Source: Microcaldota archaeon (GTDB lineage Archaea; Micrarchaeota; Micrarchaeia; Anstonellales; Anstonellaceae). From it: a DNA stretch of 48,100 bases. The notes beneath the pieces are model-generated. The model was not told where the DNA came from and ran no database searches. It saw only the letters and a program-made list of their open reading frames with translations. Shown here piece by piece: positions 39,308 to 47,935 of the stretch. Made by a program: the position numbers and the translations under genes. How positions within the stretch are numbered: position 1 is the first letter of the stretch; each line of letters starts with the position of its first letter. The DNA is taken from contig JAPLWX010000033.1 in NCBI GenBank assembly GCA_026396415.1, forward strand, positions 1 through 48,100, written 5' to 3'.

Positions 39308-39622
39308 TTGGAGCAATTCATAGGGACGGAATATTACCATAAACATTGGTTAGGAGGCAAATACACTGACGGAGTGGCATATCTTGCCAAGACGATTGAC
39401 TGTTTTTGGCTGCTCGATGCCATCTTCTCCTATTCACGCCCGGAACCCTTCCAGCTTTGGGAATTGACCGTGAAACACAACAAGAGCGCTGTCTTGACTA
39501 TGAAGGAAGACAGTAACTTGGAAGCAAAGGTCATGCAAGAAATCAAATGGACTGACTTCCCAGAAGGAAAATTGAAGCTGTATGTGTGTGATGGCGTTCT
39601 GTTATTGCCAAGTGAGTATTGA
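39308..39622 (+). CDS. DUF6876-like protein
   Basis: 104 residues from a TTG codon. FIGTEYYHKHWLG, then GVAYLAKTIDCFWLLDAIFSY and the end VCDGVLLLPSEY are, from memory, the pattern of DUF6876, a family common on phages and plasmids of bacteria. No ATG, GTG or TTG occurs upstream in frame, although the sequence stays protein-like for about 7 codons before it (TQLKQELEQ). A TATA box at 39233-39244 puts initiation at about 39265-39270, so a non-standard start is possible. Function unknown. Confidence 0.65.
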   Translation: MEQFIGTEYYHKHWLGGKYTDGVAYLAKTIDCFWLLDAIFSYSRPEPFQLWELTVKHNKSAVLTMKEDSNLEAKVMQEIKWTDFPEGKLKLYVCDGVLLLPSEY

Positions 39623-39631
39623 GGTGGTTGA

Positions 39632-39805
39632 GTGAATGTGAGAATAGAAAGCACGAAAGGCAGGCTTCAGGCATTTCTAAGGTATTTCTATTATGTAGAA
39701 CGAGCTGCGCAACACGAAGGTTACGATACAAGTACTTTGTGGACCGACGCGGCAAGCGATTTTCACGAATTGTTGATGAAAGCTGAGAAACGGGCAAGGC
39801 GATAA
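39632..39805 (+). CDS. Small element protein (57 residues, GTG start)
   Basis: Begins 9 bases after the DUF6876-like stop, with GAGGTGG as ribosome-binding site before GTG. The product is helical with many Arg, Glu and aromatic residues. The next gene starts 1 base after its stop. Three small genes form a tight operon. Confidence 0.55.
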   Translation: MNVRIESTKGRLQAFLRYFYYVERAAQHEGYDTSTLWTDAASDFHELLMKAEKRARR

Positions 39806-39806
39806 A

Positions 39807-40013
39807 ATGATTGTGATTCTTCCGACGTTTAAGGGATATACGATTGATGTCCGATTGGGGCAGTTTAGGAAGGTGTCTCGTGAAAACGGTATTGAGTTCC
39901 TTGACTTTGATGAAGAAGAAGGTGACGAGCTGCTGGCGGAGTATTTAGGCACGTTGAATTTGAAGAAGGCTAAGGACAAAGCGATGTTTGATAAAATCGC
40001 TGATATTTTCTAG
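39807..40013 (+). CDS. Small acidic element protein (68 residues)
   Basis: Beta-strand-like start, then an acidic helical region (FLDFDEEEGDELLAEYLG) and a Lys-rich end. Start ATG directly follows the previous stop (TAAAATG). Last of the plus-strand run; convergent with the PUA-like gene. Confidence 0.55.
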   Translation: MIVILPTFKGYTIDVRLGQFRKVSRENGIEFLDFDEEEGDELLAEYLGTLNLKKAKDKAMFDKIADIF

Positions 40014-40017
40014 AACA

Positions 40018-40407
40018 TTATTGAAAAAAGCTCAACTCTTTCTTTCCACTTTCTATTTCATGCTTAATTTGATTAAATTCAGTATCACTTAATTGAACTA
40101 GATTTGGAGAAGCTCCGTTTAATTTTTGCATTTTTATCTTGTGTTGAAGTGGTCGTGCAGTAATTCCCTCATTAGCCACAATAATTGGCTCTATTTTGAT
40201 TTGAAAAGGGTATTTCTTTTCCCATCCATTAAATTCGTTATCAACAATTTTTACAACTCTAAATATGCCAAAAACTAGACCCTCGCCATAGTAAACAACA
40301 CAATCGTTCACAGTAATTTCGTTGCGTTCTTTTGAATATCGAAACCCACAATATTCTTGTGTTTTATAAAATGCTTCAAATGAATGATTTACGAGCCAAG
40401 TAGCCAC
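40018..40407 (-). CDS. PUA/EVE-like accessory protein of the restriction system
   Basis: About 129 residues. The start ATWLVNHSFEAFYKT and CVVYYGEGLVFGIFRVVKI suggest the beta-barrel of EVE/ASCH-type PUA domains, which bind modified bases. An ATG at 40440 is possible but lies inside the upstream res gene; the GTG at 40407 preceded by AGTGAT is preferred. It follows res with a small gap, so it is part of the mod-res operon and may sense or protect modified DNA. Confidence 0.5.
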   Translation of the reverse strand: MATWLVNHSFEAFYKTQEYCGFRYSKERNEITVNDCVVYYGEGLVFGIFRVVKIVDNEFNGWEKKYPFQIKIEPIIVANEGITARPLQHKIKMQKLNGASPNLVQLSDTEFNQIKHEIESGKKELSFFQ

Positions 40408-40415
40408 TATAATCA

Positions 40416-42611
40416 CTAGGAGAAGGCAAGAAATTCCCAATCCTTACCTAAATTCTTCTCATCAAATGTGTATGTTTTACTTCCGTTATAACGCCAACTT
40501 CCATCTTTGATAATCGCAATGCCGCCAAAGAGCTTCTTGCCATGCCTTTTGTTCTGGTCCTCAATGTAATTGGCAAGGGCTTCCGCTTTCTCCTTAGCTA
40601 CTTTGGCAGTTATACCGCTTTTAGTGTCAAATAAACCTATTCTACCATCCTTTAGCATCACAATAAAGTCAATGTAAAAGCCATGTTCTACACCGTTGTC
40701 ATCGTTATATAGAACGGCAAAGAAGTTCTTTTCGCTTTCACCATTCTTGAACCACCACTTGACCTTATTTGAAGAAGAATCTAACAAGTCAATGAACTCT
40801 TTCTCAGGCTTGCTAGGTGTTTTTGTAAAGTAGGGTTGCATGACTGATTTTGGACACTTAGCTTCGGTATATTTACTATTGTAGCTGATGTCTTCAGGAA
40901 CGTTCCATGGTTCTCGTTCTATTTCTTTCTTCTCTCCTAACTGGCCTATAACTTTTGTTTTGTAACTCTCTTTTGCTTCGTTAATATATTCTTTAATTAC
41001 GTCATTATTTCCCTTACTTAAGACAATTATCTGAACTTTTGTCCAATCATCTATCCTCAATACGTCTTCAAAAAACTTGTAAATGGAGTTTCTAATTATC
41101 TCACTTGAACGAGTTGGTGCAAATGGTGAACAGGCTGAACGTGCAAATAGGTCAAAACGATATTGTAAGTCATTTTCACTTATTGGTACTGTTAGCTCTC
41201 CTTTATGCTCAACGATTTGAACCTTGTCTAGTTTCTTTATCAAGCCGTCAACCATCATGTCACCTGATAATTCTGTTGGCTTGAGACTTATTCGTGTCTT
41301 GATTAGTTCTCGTTTAGCAATATCAATAAAGAGTTTCTTGAATTCTCCAGTTAAGCGAGTCCTTTCTCTTTGCCTTCTCAGATAAATTGATGTGATGTCT
41401 ATGTTTTTGTAATCTTCTACTCTCCTAGAAAAGTTTGTCATTAAGTAATCCTTAGTTATATCCTGCGCAATTTCTATGTCCGCTAGATTGGTAAAGACGT
41501 ATCCTTTATTCAAAACTTCATTGTTATAATGTTTAAATTCAGGCATACGCATTATTCTACCAACTGTTTGTATTGAGAAGGTAATACTCTTCCAATCCCT
41601 AAACAGAACAAGTATGGCCGCTCTTGGGCAATCCCACCCAACAGCTATGGCTTGCTTAAAGATTAAAACTTCTGTTTCATTGTCTGGTTTTTCTATATTT
41701 TCAAGGTTGACCTTATCGTCTTTATCTGAAAGGTAAATAGCAAGTTTTCTATTTTCAAATGTAATTTTGAATTTGTCTTTGAGGAGTTTGATTAAGTCGT
41801 CCTTCTTGTCTAGAACACCAGAACGATTGTCTGATATTTGGATTAGAACCAGTGGGTTAATGTTAGCCCCATCTTTTTTGTAAGCGTTTTCCAATTCCTT
41901 TCTCTTCTTTAATGCACAGGAAATAACGATGTCGTCTTGGCTATCCGCACCAACTTTTTCCTTATCTATATTGGGGTTTATTGCTACTTCTTTCTTTATC
42001 ATACCATCTGCTATTACATCTTCAAACTGAACAGTAACTTTTTCATCCATTTTAGTAATCTTAGGTGTAGCTGAAACTTCAAGTGTAATCTTTGGAGCAA
42101 TTGCCTCTTCTATAATCTCTATGGACTTCTCAGAAGTTGCGGTGTGATGACTTTCATCTATAATTAGGACAATTTCTATTCCATCTTCTTTTGTATTAGC
42201 TATTACTGTTGAAAGGTTGTTTTCCTGCTCATTCTCTCTTATGTAGATGTTATCTTCCTTATTTATACTCTCCCAATTGAAGAAAAGAATCTCATTATTT
42301 CCTATCCGTTTATCAGTTAAATCTTCAAATTCGCAACAATGCAATATACGAGTGTCTTCGAAATATTTTTCTAATTTTTCTCTACTTTGATTGCTCAATT
42401 GCCTTACAGATATCCAAATAAATGCTATTTTCTTATCATCATCTCTGTGTAAGACTAATCGCTTTAGGAATTCAGCTACCATAAGTGTCTTTCCAGAACC
42501 AGTTGGGGCTTCAAAAACACAGACTTTACGGTCATCATATTTGAGAAGTTTATTGACTTTCTCTTTGAGTTCTTCTACTGTTTTTTCTTGAAAAGGTTTG
42601 AGGCTAATCAT
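40416..42611 (-). CDS. res: Type III restriction enzyme, Res subunit
   Basis: 731 residues. N-terminal SF2 helicase: Walker A FEAPTGSGKTLMVAEF (about 33-48), DEAH-type box IDESHH (about 150), and SATPKI motif III. A PD-(D/E)xK endonuclease domain is seen near the C-terminus (GFYIDFIVMLKDGRIGLFDTKSG, about residues 655-680). It cleaves DNA when two unmodified sites are bound by the Mod-Res complex and uses ATP to move along DNA. It overlaps mod by 8 bases, as expected for one operon. Confidence 0.93.
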   Translation of the reverse strand: MISLKPFQEKTVEELKEKVNKLLKYDDRKVCVFEAPTGSGKTLMVAEFLKRLVLHRDDDKKIAFIWISVRQLSNQSREKLEKYFEDTRILHCCEFEDLTDKRIGNNEILFFNWESINKEDNIYIRENEQENNLSTVIANTKEDGIEIVLIIDESHHTATSEKSIEIIEEAIAPKITLEVSATPKITKMDEKVTVQFEDVIADGMIKKEVAINPNIDKEKVGADSQDDIVISCALKKRKELENAYKKDGANINPLVLIQISDNRSGVLDKKDDLIKLLKDKFKITFENRKLAIYLSDKDDKVNLENIEKPDNETEVLIFKQAIAVGWDCPRAAILVLFRDWKSITFSIQTVGRIMRMPEFKHYNNEVLNKGYVFTNLADIEIAQDITKDYLMTNFSRRVEDYKNIDITSIYLRRQRERTRLTGEFKKLFIDIAKRELIKTRISLKPTELSGDMMVDGLIKKLDKVQIVEHKGELTVPISENDLQYRFDLFARSACSPFAPTRSSEIIRNSIYKFFEDVLRIDDWTKVQIIVLSKGNNDVIKEYINEAKESYKTKVIGQLGEKKEIEREPWNVPEDISYNSKYTEAKCPKSVMQPYFTKTPSKPEKEFIDLLDSSSNKVKWWFKNGESEKNFFAVLYNDDNGVEHGFYIDFIVMLKDGRIGLFDTKSGITAKVAKEKAEALANYIEDQNKRHGKKLFGGIAIIKDGSWRYNGSKTYTFDEKNLGKDWEFLAFS

Positions 42612-44301
42612 TTTTGAACACCTTTCTGTAAACGTGTAATATTACTTCAGGTATTGGACATAAGTTTATTTTATGTCTAATAGCTTTGAATTCATCTTCT
42701 GGTACTGTGTCATCTAACGAGAATACATACACATTAATATGCCCATCAATTTCTTTTACTTCATCGATAAAATCTTCGATATAATCTGGGTCAAAAATTA
42801 TTCCAAGATGCGTCTCTGAATTCTTAAAAATCTTATACTTGTTATTCTTATCTTTAACTAGATTAAATGCGTTTTCCTTTAGACAAATCATCTCAGTTGA
42901 TTTATCTACGATTTTACGCTTGTTTTTATCAGTAGGTGAAGAATCTACAAAATCTGTTGTTAGGTACTTTAGATTGCCACCTAGTCCATCTACTTTATTT
43001 CCTTCTGGTGTTTTGTACCCTTTAATTACTTTTTCTAAACGCGGATAACAGACATTGGTGCAAATATCGCCTTCGTTATTTGTGCAAAGTATAAACTTTC
43101 TATCTCCGTCGTCTTCCTTATTTAGCTCCAATACGGCGTGTCCAGTTGTGCCTGAGCCAGCAAAAAAGTCAAGAACAATTAAATCTTTTTTATTAATCAA
43201 ATTTACCAAATATTTGATTAAACTAGTAGGCTTTACTGTGTCAAATACTTTTTCTCCAAAAATGTTTTTTAGTTCTATTGTTCCTGTTGCAGATGTTCCA
43301 ACACCTTGAAGAAAGGTACCATATGCCGTCTTTGTAATCTTACCATCTCGCTTCTTTGCATATGCTTTATACTTTCCATCAGATAAAACAAAATCAACAT
43401 CGCCATTTTCAATCATTTCTTTCATTCTAGATGCACTTACTCGCCAACACCCCTCTTTTCCATCTTCTCGCATCGGCAATATTGATGAACCATCTGGTGC
43501 AATAAGAGGATAAAACATGGTGGGACGGTCTTTTCTAGTATCGTGTGTCCCCCACTGACGAAGTTGTTCTCTACGATATGCCCCCTTTGCGTCCCTATAA
43601 TTTCCTCCGCTTGATACTCGTTCATCCTTTTTTATATTCAATTTAGATATATTTTTGGAAAAACAAATAACATACTCATGACTAACAGAAACATTAACGG
43701 CAGTATGGTCTCTCCCAGACCTTCCTTCCCAGATATAATTTGCTACAAAATTTTTTTCATTAAAAATTTCATCACACAATACTCTAAGTTGTGCAAGTTC
43801 GTTATCGTCAATTGAAATAAAAATAACACCCGATTCCTTAAGCAAAGTTCTTGCCAACTTTAACCTCTTTTCCATAAAAGAAAGCCATTTACTGTGTCTA
43901 TAGGCATCTTCTTTGTCCACCCACACATCATTATATTTGAAATCTTTGTTGCCCGTATTATAAGGCGGGTCGATGTAAATTACATCTATTGCTTTGTTGT
44001 GTGTAAAATTTAGAACGGCTAATGAATGATAGTTATCTCCTTCTATTAAGTGGTTATATGGTTGGTCTTTGGCAGTTGTGATATCTTTCGTCTTAACTTC
44101 TTTCAAAACAGGGAATTTGTGTTGGGTCTTATCAAAATTCTCCTTATTCTTAATCCCGTCCCAATTCATATAGTAATCAAATACTTCTTTTGTCTTATCC
44201 TCTTCCCAAACAAGACCATATGTCTTCTGCTTTTTGAGTGCTTCGACTTCTCTAACTAGCTCTTCTTTACTCCAGGTTGAATAGTCTCTCTTCTTGCTCA
44301 T
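42604..44301 (-). CDS. mod: Type III DNA methyltransferase, Mod subunit
   Basis: 565 residues. DPPYNTGNKDF (about 125) is the catalytic DPPY motif of N6-adenine methyltransferases and FFAGSGTTGHAVLEL (about 385) is the SAM-binding motif; their order is the beta class typical of type III Mod. It recognises the target sequence and methylates one strand. Its start is preceded by a promoter region that also contains the imperfect palindrome at 44354-44378, shared with the end of the element. The recognition site cannot be read from sequence. Confidence 0.93.
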   Translation of the reverse strand: MSKKRDYSTWSKEELVREVEALKKQKTYGLVWEEDKTKEVFDYYMNWDGIKNKENFDKTQHKFPVLKEVKTKDITTAKDQPYNHLIEGDNYHSLAVLNFTHNKAIDVIYIDPPYNTGNKDFKYNDVWVDKEDAYRHSKWLSFMEKRLKLARTLLKESGVIFISIDDNELAQLRVLCDEIFNEKNFVANYIWEGRSGRDHTAVNVSVSHEYVICFSKNISKLNIKKDERVSSGGNYRDAKGAYRREQLRQWGTHDTRKDRPTMFYPLIAPDGSSILPMREDGKEGCWRVSASRMKEMIENGDVDFVLSDGKYKAYAKKRDGKITKTAYGTFLQGVGTSATGTIELKNIFGEKVFDTVKPTSLIKYLVNLINKKDLIVLDFFAGSGTTGHAVLELNKEDDGDRKFILCTNNEGDICTNVCYPRLEKVIKGYKTPEGNKVDGLGGNLKYLTTDFVDSSPTDKNKRKIVDKSTEMICLKENAFNLVKDKNNKYKIFKNSETHLGIIFDPDYIEDFIDEVKEIDGHINVYVFSLDDTVPEDEFKAIRHKINLCPIPEVILHVYRKVFKND

Positions 44302-44353
44302 AGACGTTAATATGGAGCTATTGTTTTTATGGGTTCCTTTAGCTTAGGTGTTG

Positions 44354-44378
44354 TTAACCTTTCTTTATGGAAGGTTAA
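44354..44378. promoter_or_regulatory. Imperfect palindrome between mod and the membrane protein gene
   Basis: TTAACCTTTC..GGAAGGTTAA with 9 of 10 pairs. A close relative lies at 47711-47734. Located between divergent genes, so it is a candidate operator. Confidence 0.5.
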
Positions 44379-44387
44379 AAAGCAAAG

Positions 44388-44396
44388 AAGATAAAA
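44388..44396 (+). promoter_or_regulatory. TATA box of the membrane protein gene
   Basis: GATAAAATA is a TATA-like element about 30 bases before the GTG start. Confidence 0.4.
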
Positions 44397-44424
44397 TAGA
44401 TTGAGAGTTAAGCTGGGTGAAGCC

Positions 44425-45636
44425 GTGGGAACAAAAGCGAAATATCATTGTAACGGTTGTGGAAACGACTTTGACCAGCTAAAAACCGCGATTAAGAATG
44501 GAGAGTGGTCAAAAATAGGAAACGTCGCCCTTCGCGCGCTGCCCTCGGCCATTTGGAGCTGCAATCTGACTATTCTTGTTATCGTTGTCTTGGTCGCCTC
44601 AACCATCTTCCAGATGGCTCCCGCGTGCAGTCCTGCTTTTACCCTTCTCAGCCCCTTCAACATCAGATATGAGATGCAGGGCGACGGTCTTTTCCAGAAC
44701 TACTGGTTCTTCGCCTTATTGGTAGTTGTGTATGAACAGCTATGCAACATCGGGAAATGGAAGAACAAGTTCCTCGTATTCGCGCTTGCTGTACTGGCGA
44801 GCTATGCAACGTCTGCCTTCAGTTGCCACTACTTCAATACGGTGGGGGCGGGCAGCAGCATCCTCGCATTCTCCATGGCGATAATGCTCATGATTTGGCT
44901 CCTCGGCATCATTCCAACCGTCAAGGGCTGGGCAAAGCTCGCGTTTTTCGCGTCTGCCATCTTCCTAGTCATCATTTTCACTTACTCTTTTCTCATGGGC
45001 TCAAGCGCGCGCGAACACGCTTTGGGCGGTGCCTATTTCCTATCTTTCGTGTATCTAGCTTTGTTGCTTGGCCACGAGATTCCGTTCATGAAGAAGAAAC
45101 TGGATTCAGGTATATCTCAAGATAAAAAGAATGAAAACATGACACTTGAAAAGATGTGGAGCCGACTGTTGAACCGAGATGAAAATGCGCTTGATATCGA
45201 GAACATCTTGGAACAGGGCATAAACCTCAAGCATTTCAAGAAGCTTATGATGCTGATGCACCACGGCTTTCCCAATACCATGTTCGCAGAAGGGCAGATT
45301 AATGCTGTAGTTATTACTAAAGATGTTCGCCAACGGCTAATTGATGATGGATATTTGATTCGGGAGAAGCATGATAGTAATACCTATACATACACCATCG
45401 GCCCGAAGGGTTTGGAATTGGTAAGCTCGTGGATTGCTGAAAACAATTCTAAAAGACAAGTGGGGTTGTCATACGTTGTCCTCATATTTGCATTTGTTCA
45501 AATTGTATTTGTATTTATACAGATTTCATATGGGCCCAAAATCGATTTAACTATCTATATTGGGGCTGTGTTGGCGCTTTTTCTTGCGATTATATTATAC
45601 GTTGGTATAGCATTCAATATGCTGTTGGAACGATGA
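44425..45636 (+). CDS. Rhomboid-like membrane protein with a C-terminal winged helix
   Basis: About 403 residues. A short N-terminal zinc-ribbon-like piece (CNGCG) precedes six or so membrane helices. Helix segments with VGAGSSILAFSMAI (Ser candidates at about 144-145) and SAREHALGGAYFLSF (His at about 198) recall the Gly-x-Ser and His motifs of rhomboid intramembrane proteases, but a full match is not seen. After the helices is a soluble part with RLIDDGYLIREKHDSNTYTY, a winged-helix pattern, then two more C-terminal membrane segments. The GTG at 44425 is chosen from GGTGA and TATA spacing; a TTG at 44401 is the alternative. Confidence 0.5.
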   Translation: MGTKAKYHCNGCGNDFDQLKTAIKNGEWSKIGNVALRALPSAIWSCNLTILVIVVLVASTIFQMAPACSPAFTLLSPFNIRYEMQGDGLFQNYWFFALLVVVYEQLCNIGKWKNKFLVFALAVLASYATSAFSCHYFNTVGAGSSILAFSMAIMLMIWLLGIIPTVKGWAKLAFFASAIFLVIIFTYSFLMGSSAREHALGGAYFLSFVYLALLLGHEIPFMKKKLDSGISQDKKNENMTLEKMWSRLLNRDENALDIENILEQGINLKHFKKLMMLMHHGFPNTMFAEGQINAVVITKDVRQRLIDDGYLIREKHDSNTYTYTIGPKGLELVSSWIAENNSKRQVGLSYVVLIFAFVQIVFVFIQISYGPKIDLTIYIGAVLALFLAIILYVGIAFNMLLER

Positions 45637-45689
45637 TATGATAAAATGGAAATAGAACTATTCAGAGGCTTAACTACAAACATCTACAA

Positions 45690-45941
45690 TTACTTCCATT
45701 CATCTTTTAATCCTGAAATATCGCCTTGTGAAGATGCCATTCCAGATATTAAATCAGAAACGTTAGGAGCAACAGCCGCAGACATATTTGAGGAGGCGTT
45801 GTATTGAGTCTGAGGACTCACGCAATCGCTTTGACTTGCCTGAGTACTCCCATCAGAGCAGACGTAGCGTGTTTGGGGCGTAAGCGTTTGACAACAGCCA
45901 AATGCCAATAAAAGAGCCAAAATTAATAGCACGGTTTTCAT
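45690..45941 (-). CDS. Small secreted or lipoprotein-like protein
   Basis: 83 residues. Signal sequence MKTVLLILALLLAFGCCQ ends in a Cys-Cys pair that looks like a lipobox. The remainder is Ser/Thr/Asn-rich with two further Cys. It follows the gene at 45946 by 4 bases, so the two are likely cotranscribed and both exported. Confidence 0.6.
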   Translation of the reverse strand: MKTVLLILALLLAFGCCQTLTPQTRYVCSDGSTQASQSDCVSPQTQYNASSNMSAAVAPNVSDLISGMASSQGDISGLKDEWK

Positions 45942-45945
45942 AATC

Positions 45946-47319
45946 TTACACCTTGATTATCTTCTGGTAGATACTCGAAACGTGCGCGTCCAGATTTTTA
46001 AGATTTGAATTCACGTTGTCCTTGAAACTACAATCATTCAAGGTATAACTCTTCAGGGTTCCAATAAAGGAGTCTATCTCCAGTTGTGCTGAATCAAGGT
46101 CGCTTGCAATGTCCCTCCACGAAGCCGACTTACTTTTGTCAATACTCGCATAATAGTTTGCTAGAGAGCTTGCGACGTCTCCAAACTTGACAAAATTCAA
46201 CTTCATGCTTTCAAGCTTCATTTTGGTTGTGGCTACAAGTTCTAGGGAAACGGTGCAATTGGTCGTGGAGGGTTCCTGCGTCTGGTTGGACTGAGTTTCT
46301 GGGGTAGTAGAGGCTGAAATACAGCTCTCTCCCACGGTAGTCATACTGGACGGACATCCGCATTCCGATGCCTTGTTTACCAAAACGCCACTCACGCATT
46401 TCTTCTGCTTCTTTGCAGAGCACATGCCTTCAGGCACGCTCACGTCTCCATCAGTGCAGGGAATGAACTCGCAGTATACGCCGCCTGCTGCAACTCTCTT
46501 TCCAGCCGGGCAGCCGCATTTCGTGGCATTGTCATAATAAGTGGAACCGCCCACGCACACTTTTGGCTTAGTGATTGCGCAATTGCCAGAGGGTGTTCCA
46601 TCGCTGCACGTCTGCTGCGACCCGCTTACTGTGCATGTGGCTTGGCCGATGAGTTTCGCAGATATGGTCTTAGGGTTTACACGGTTGAAGTGAAGTGTTA
46701 CTGTTTGTGCGTTAGCTGGTTGTATAACCGCAGTAAGACTCGTTGTACTCACACTACAAGTATTTCCTGATACAGTGCAGGTCGGAATTCCTGAAATAGA
46801 CGCTGTAAGAGTCCTTGAAATTACACTTCCGTCGAATATAGTGTTGCCATTGTCGAAAGTATCTCCTGGAACATTTACGTATGCCGTGTTGTCAGGCATA
46901 ATCACTGCACTGAGACCCGATGAATCAGTTGTACACGTGTTGCCAGATACTTGGCACGTCGGCGTACCTGACATGGTCGCATACAATATTTTATCTGGTG
47001 CATAGCCTTTAACATACTCGTAAACAGTCGCAGTTGCCTGATTATCAGGCATTATAACAGCTCTAACGGATGACATATCCACTATGCAGCTATTTCCATT
47101 CACAGTACAAGAGGGCATGCCCACTACCGATGTAGTAATGGTCTGTTTCTGATATATGTCACCTGTCGAGTCTCTTGTTAGGTATCTATAAGCATCTGTA
47201 GATGCCATGTTTGTATCTGAAAATACCGCTCCAACGCCACTTAAGTCAACAGTACAAGAAACTGCAAAATTTATGCTTGTTATAGATAGCAATATCAAAA
47301 ATAGCGTTGTTGTTTTCAT
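45946..47319 (-). CDS. Secreted cysteine-rich protein with host-like repeats
   Basis: About 457 residues. Signal peptide MKTTTLFLILLSITSINFAVS, then about five repeats built on CTVNGNSC.. AVIMPDN (about residues 20-220), then cysteine-rich units with CGCPAGKRVAAGG and CVGGSTYYDNATK, and a Thr/Ser-rich linker and helical C-terminus of about 100 residues without a membrane anchor. The Cys-rich units closely resemble those of the host gene at 4059-4901. The ATG at 47319 follows GGTGAATTTG; an upstream start codon is possible but would not give a signal peptide at the N-terminus. A cell-surface or spike-like role on the element is inference. Confidence 0.7.
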   Translation of the reverse strand: MKTTTLFLILLSITSINFAVSCTVDLSGVGAVFSDTNMASTDAYRYLTRDSTGDIYQKQTITTSVVGMPSCTVNGNSCIVDMSSVRAVIMPDNQATATVYEYVKGYAPDKILYATMSGTPTCQVSGNTCTTDSSGLSAVIMPDNTAYVNVPGDTFDNGNTIFDGSVISRTLTASISGIPTCTVSGNTCSVSTTSLTAVIQPANAQTVTLHFNRVNPKTISAKLIGQATCTVSGSQQTCSDGTPSGNCAITKPKVCVGGSTYYDNATKCGCPAGKRVAAGGVYCEFIPCTDGDVSVPEGMCSAKKQKKCVSGVLVNKASECGCPSSMTTVGESCISASTTPETQSNQTQEPSTTNCTVSLELVATTKMKLESMKLNFVKFGDVASSLANYYASIDKSKSASWRDIASDLDSAQLEIDSFIGTLKSYTLNDCSFKDNVNSNLKNLDAHVSSIYQKIIKV

Positions 47320-47382
47320 CAAATTCACCTTCGTGTTATCCGTTCTTGTACTTGCATTCTTAGCAAACGCCCTCAAAACACT

Positions 47383-47398
47383 ACACCATTAATGGTGT
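47383..47398. promoter_or_regulatory. Perfect 16-bp palindrome between divergent genes
   Basis: ACACCATTAATGGTGT. It lies between the surface protein gene and the regulator gene and is a likely operator, probably of the adjacent winged-helix protein. Confidence 0.65.
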
Positions 47399-47407
47399 TG
47401 TATTGAG

Positions 47408-47415
47408 ATATATAA
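47408..47415 (+). promoter_or_regulatory. TATA box of the regulator gene
   Basis: ATATATAA is 27 bases before the ATG at 47438, giving a leaderless mRNA. Confidence 0.6.
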
Positions 47416-47437
47416 GGCTTACCCCATTTTCGGAGTA

Positions 47438-47713
47438 ATGAGGAGCAATCAAACGGTTCAAAATATTGAACTTTATAGGAAAATCAGAGTGCTAGCTAAT
47501 AGCTTTAGGTTCAGAATAATTGAGCTGACAACGGATGAAAAGATTAGTATAACCAAACTGAGTTCAATTTTGAAATTGTCTTATACAAAATGCGCTGATT
47601 ATGTCAGAATGCTTGAGAAAGAGGGCCTAGTGAAAAAAACGAGAGTTGGGAAAGAAGTGATGGTGGAGAGCAAGATTTCACTTATAAGCTCTGGATTGAA
47701 AATTGAAAAATAA
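47438..47713 (+). CDS. Winged-helix transcriptional regulator
   Basis: 91 residues. LANSFRFRIIELTTDEKISITKLSSILKLSYTKCADYVRMLEKEGLVKKTRVGKEVMV is an ArsR-like winged helix: recognition helix in LSYTKCADYVRMLE and wing around KKTRVGKEV. It is probably a repressor of the element, binding the 16-bp palindrome in its own promoter region and possibly the TTAACCTT palindromes at 44354 and 47711. Last gene before attR. Confidence 0.75.
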   Translation: MRSNQTVQNIELYRKIRVLANSFRFRIIELTTDEKISITKLSSILKLSYTKCADYVRMLEKEGLVKKTRVGKEVMVESKISLISSGLKIEK

Positions 47714-47734
47714 CCTTTCTCTAAAGATGGTTAA
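47711..47734. promoter_or_regulatory. TAACCTTTCT..GGTTAA element, relative of 44354-44378
   Basis: Reads TAACCTTTCT, an internal CTAAAGAT, GGTTAA; shares the TAACCTTTCT half with the site at 44354. It starts in the stop codon of the regulator gene. Confidence 0.4.
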
Positions 47735-47850
47735 CTCCTAGTTATTGAGCTACTTTTAGCTACTTTTATCTAAATCCGGTATTTCTTGCCAAATCTGTTT
47801 ATTTTTGCAGGGCTTTTAACGTCATAAGAATGCCAAAACCGTGCGTTTCG

Positions 47851-47935
47851 TTCGGAGCCCGGCGGGGGCTAAGCTTCGCTTAGCCAGCCCGCCGTTTTGC
47901 GCTCTGGCGCAAAATCTCGCCCGCTTCGCGGTCGA
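47851..47935. repeat. Hairpin module at the right end of the element
   Basis: CGGCGGGGGCT..AGCCAGCCCGCCG encloses AAGC..GCTT; next come ATTTTGCG..CGCAAAAT and CCGCTTCGCGG. The module lies between two partial copies of the tRNA-Thr end: CGGCGGGGGCT at 47860-47870 and the 15-bp att core at 47936. Confidence 0.7.

Noticed and set aside
47860-47870. Alternative right att core
   Set aside because: It shares only 11 bases with the tRNA-Thr end against 15 at 47936, and only the latter is followed by a T-run terminator.
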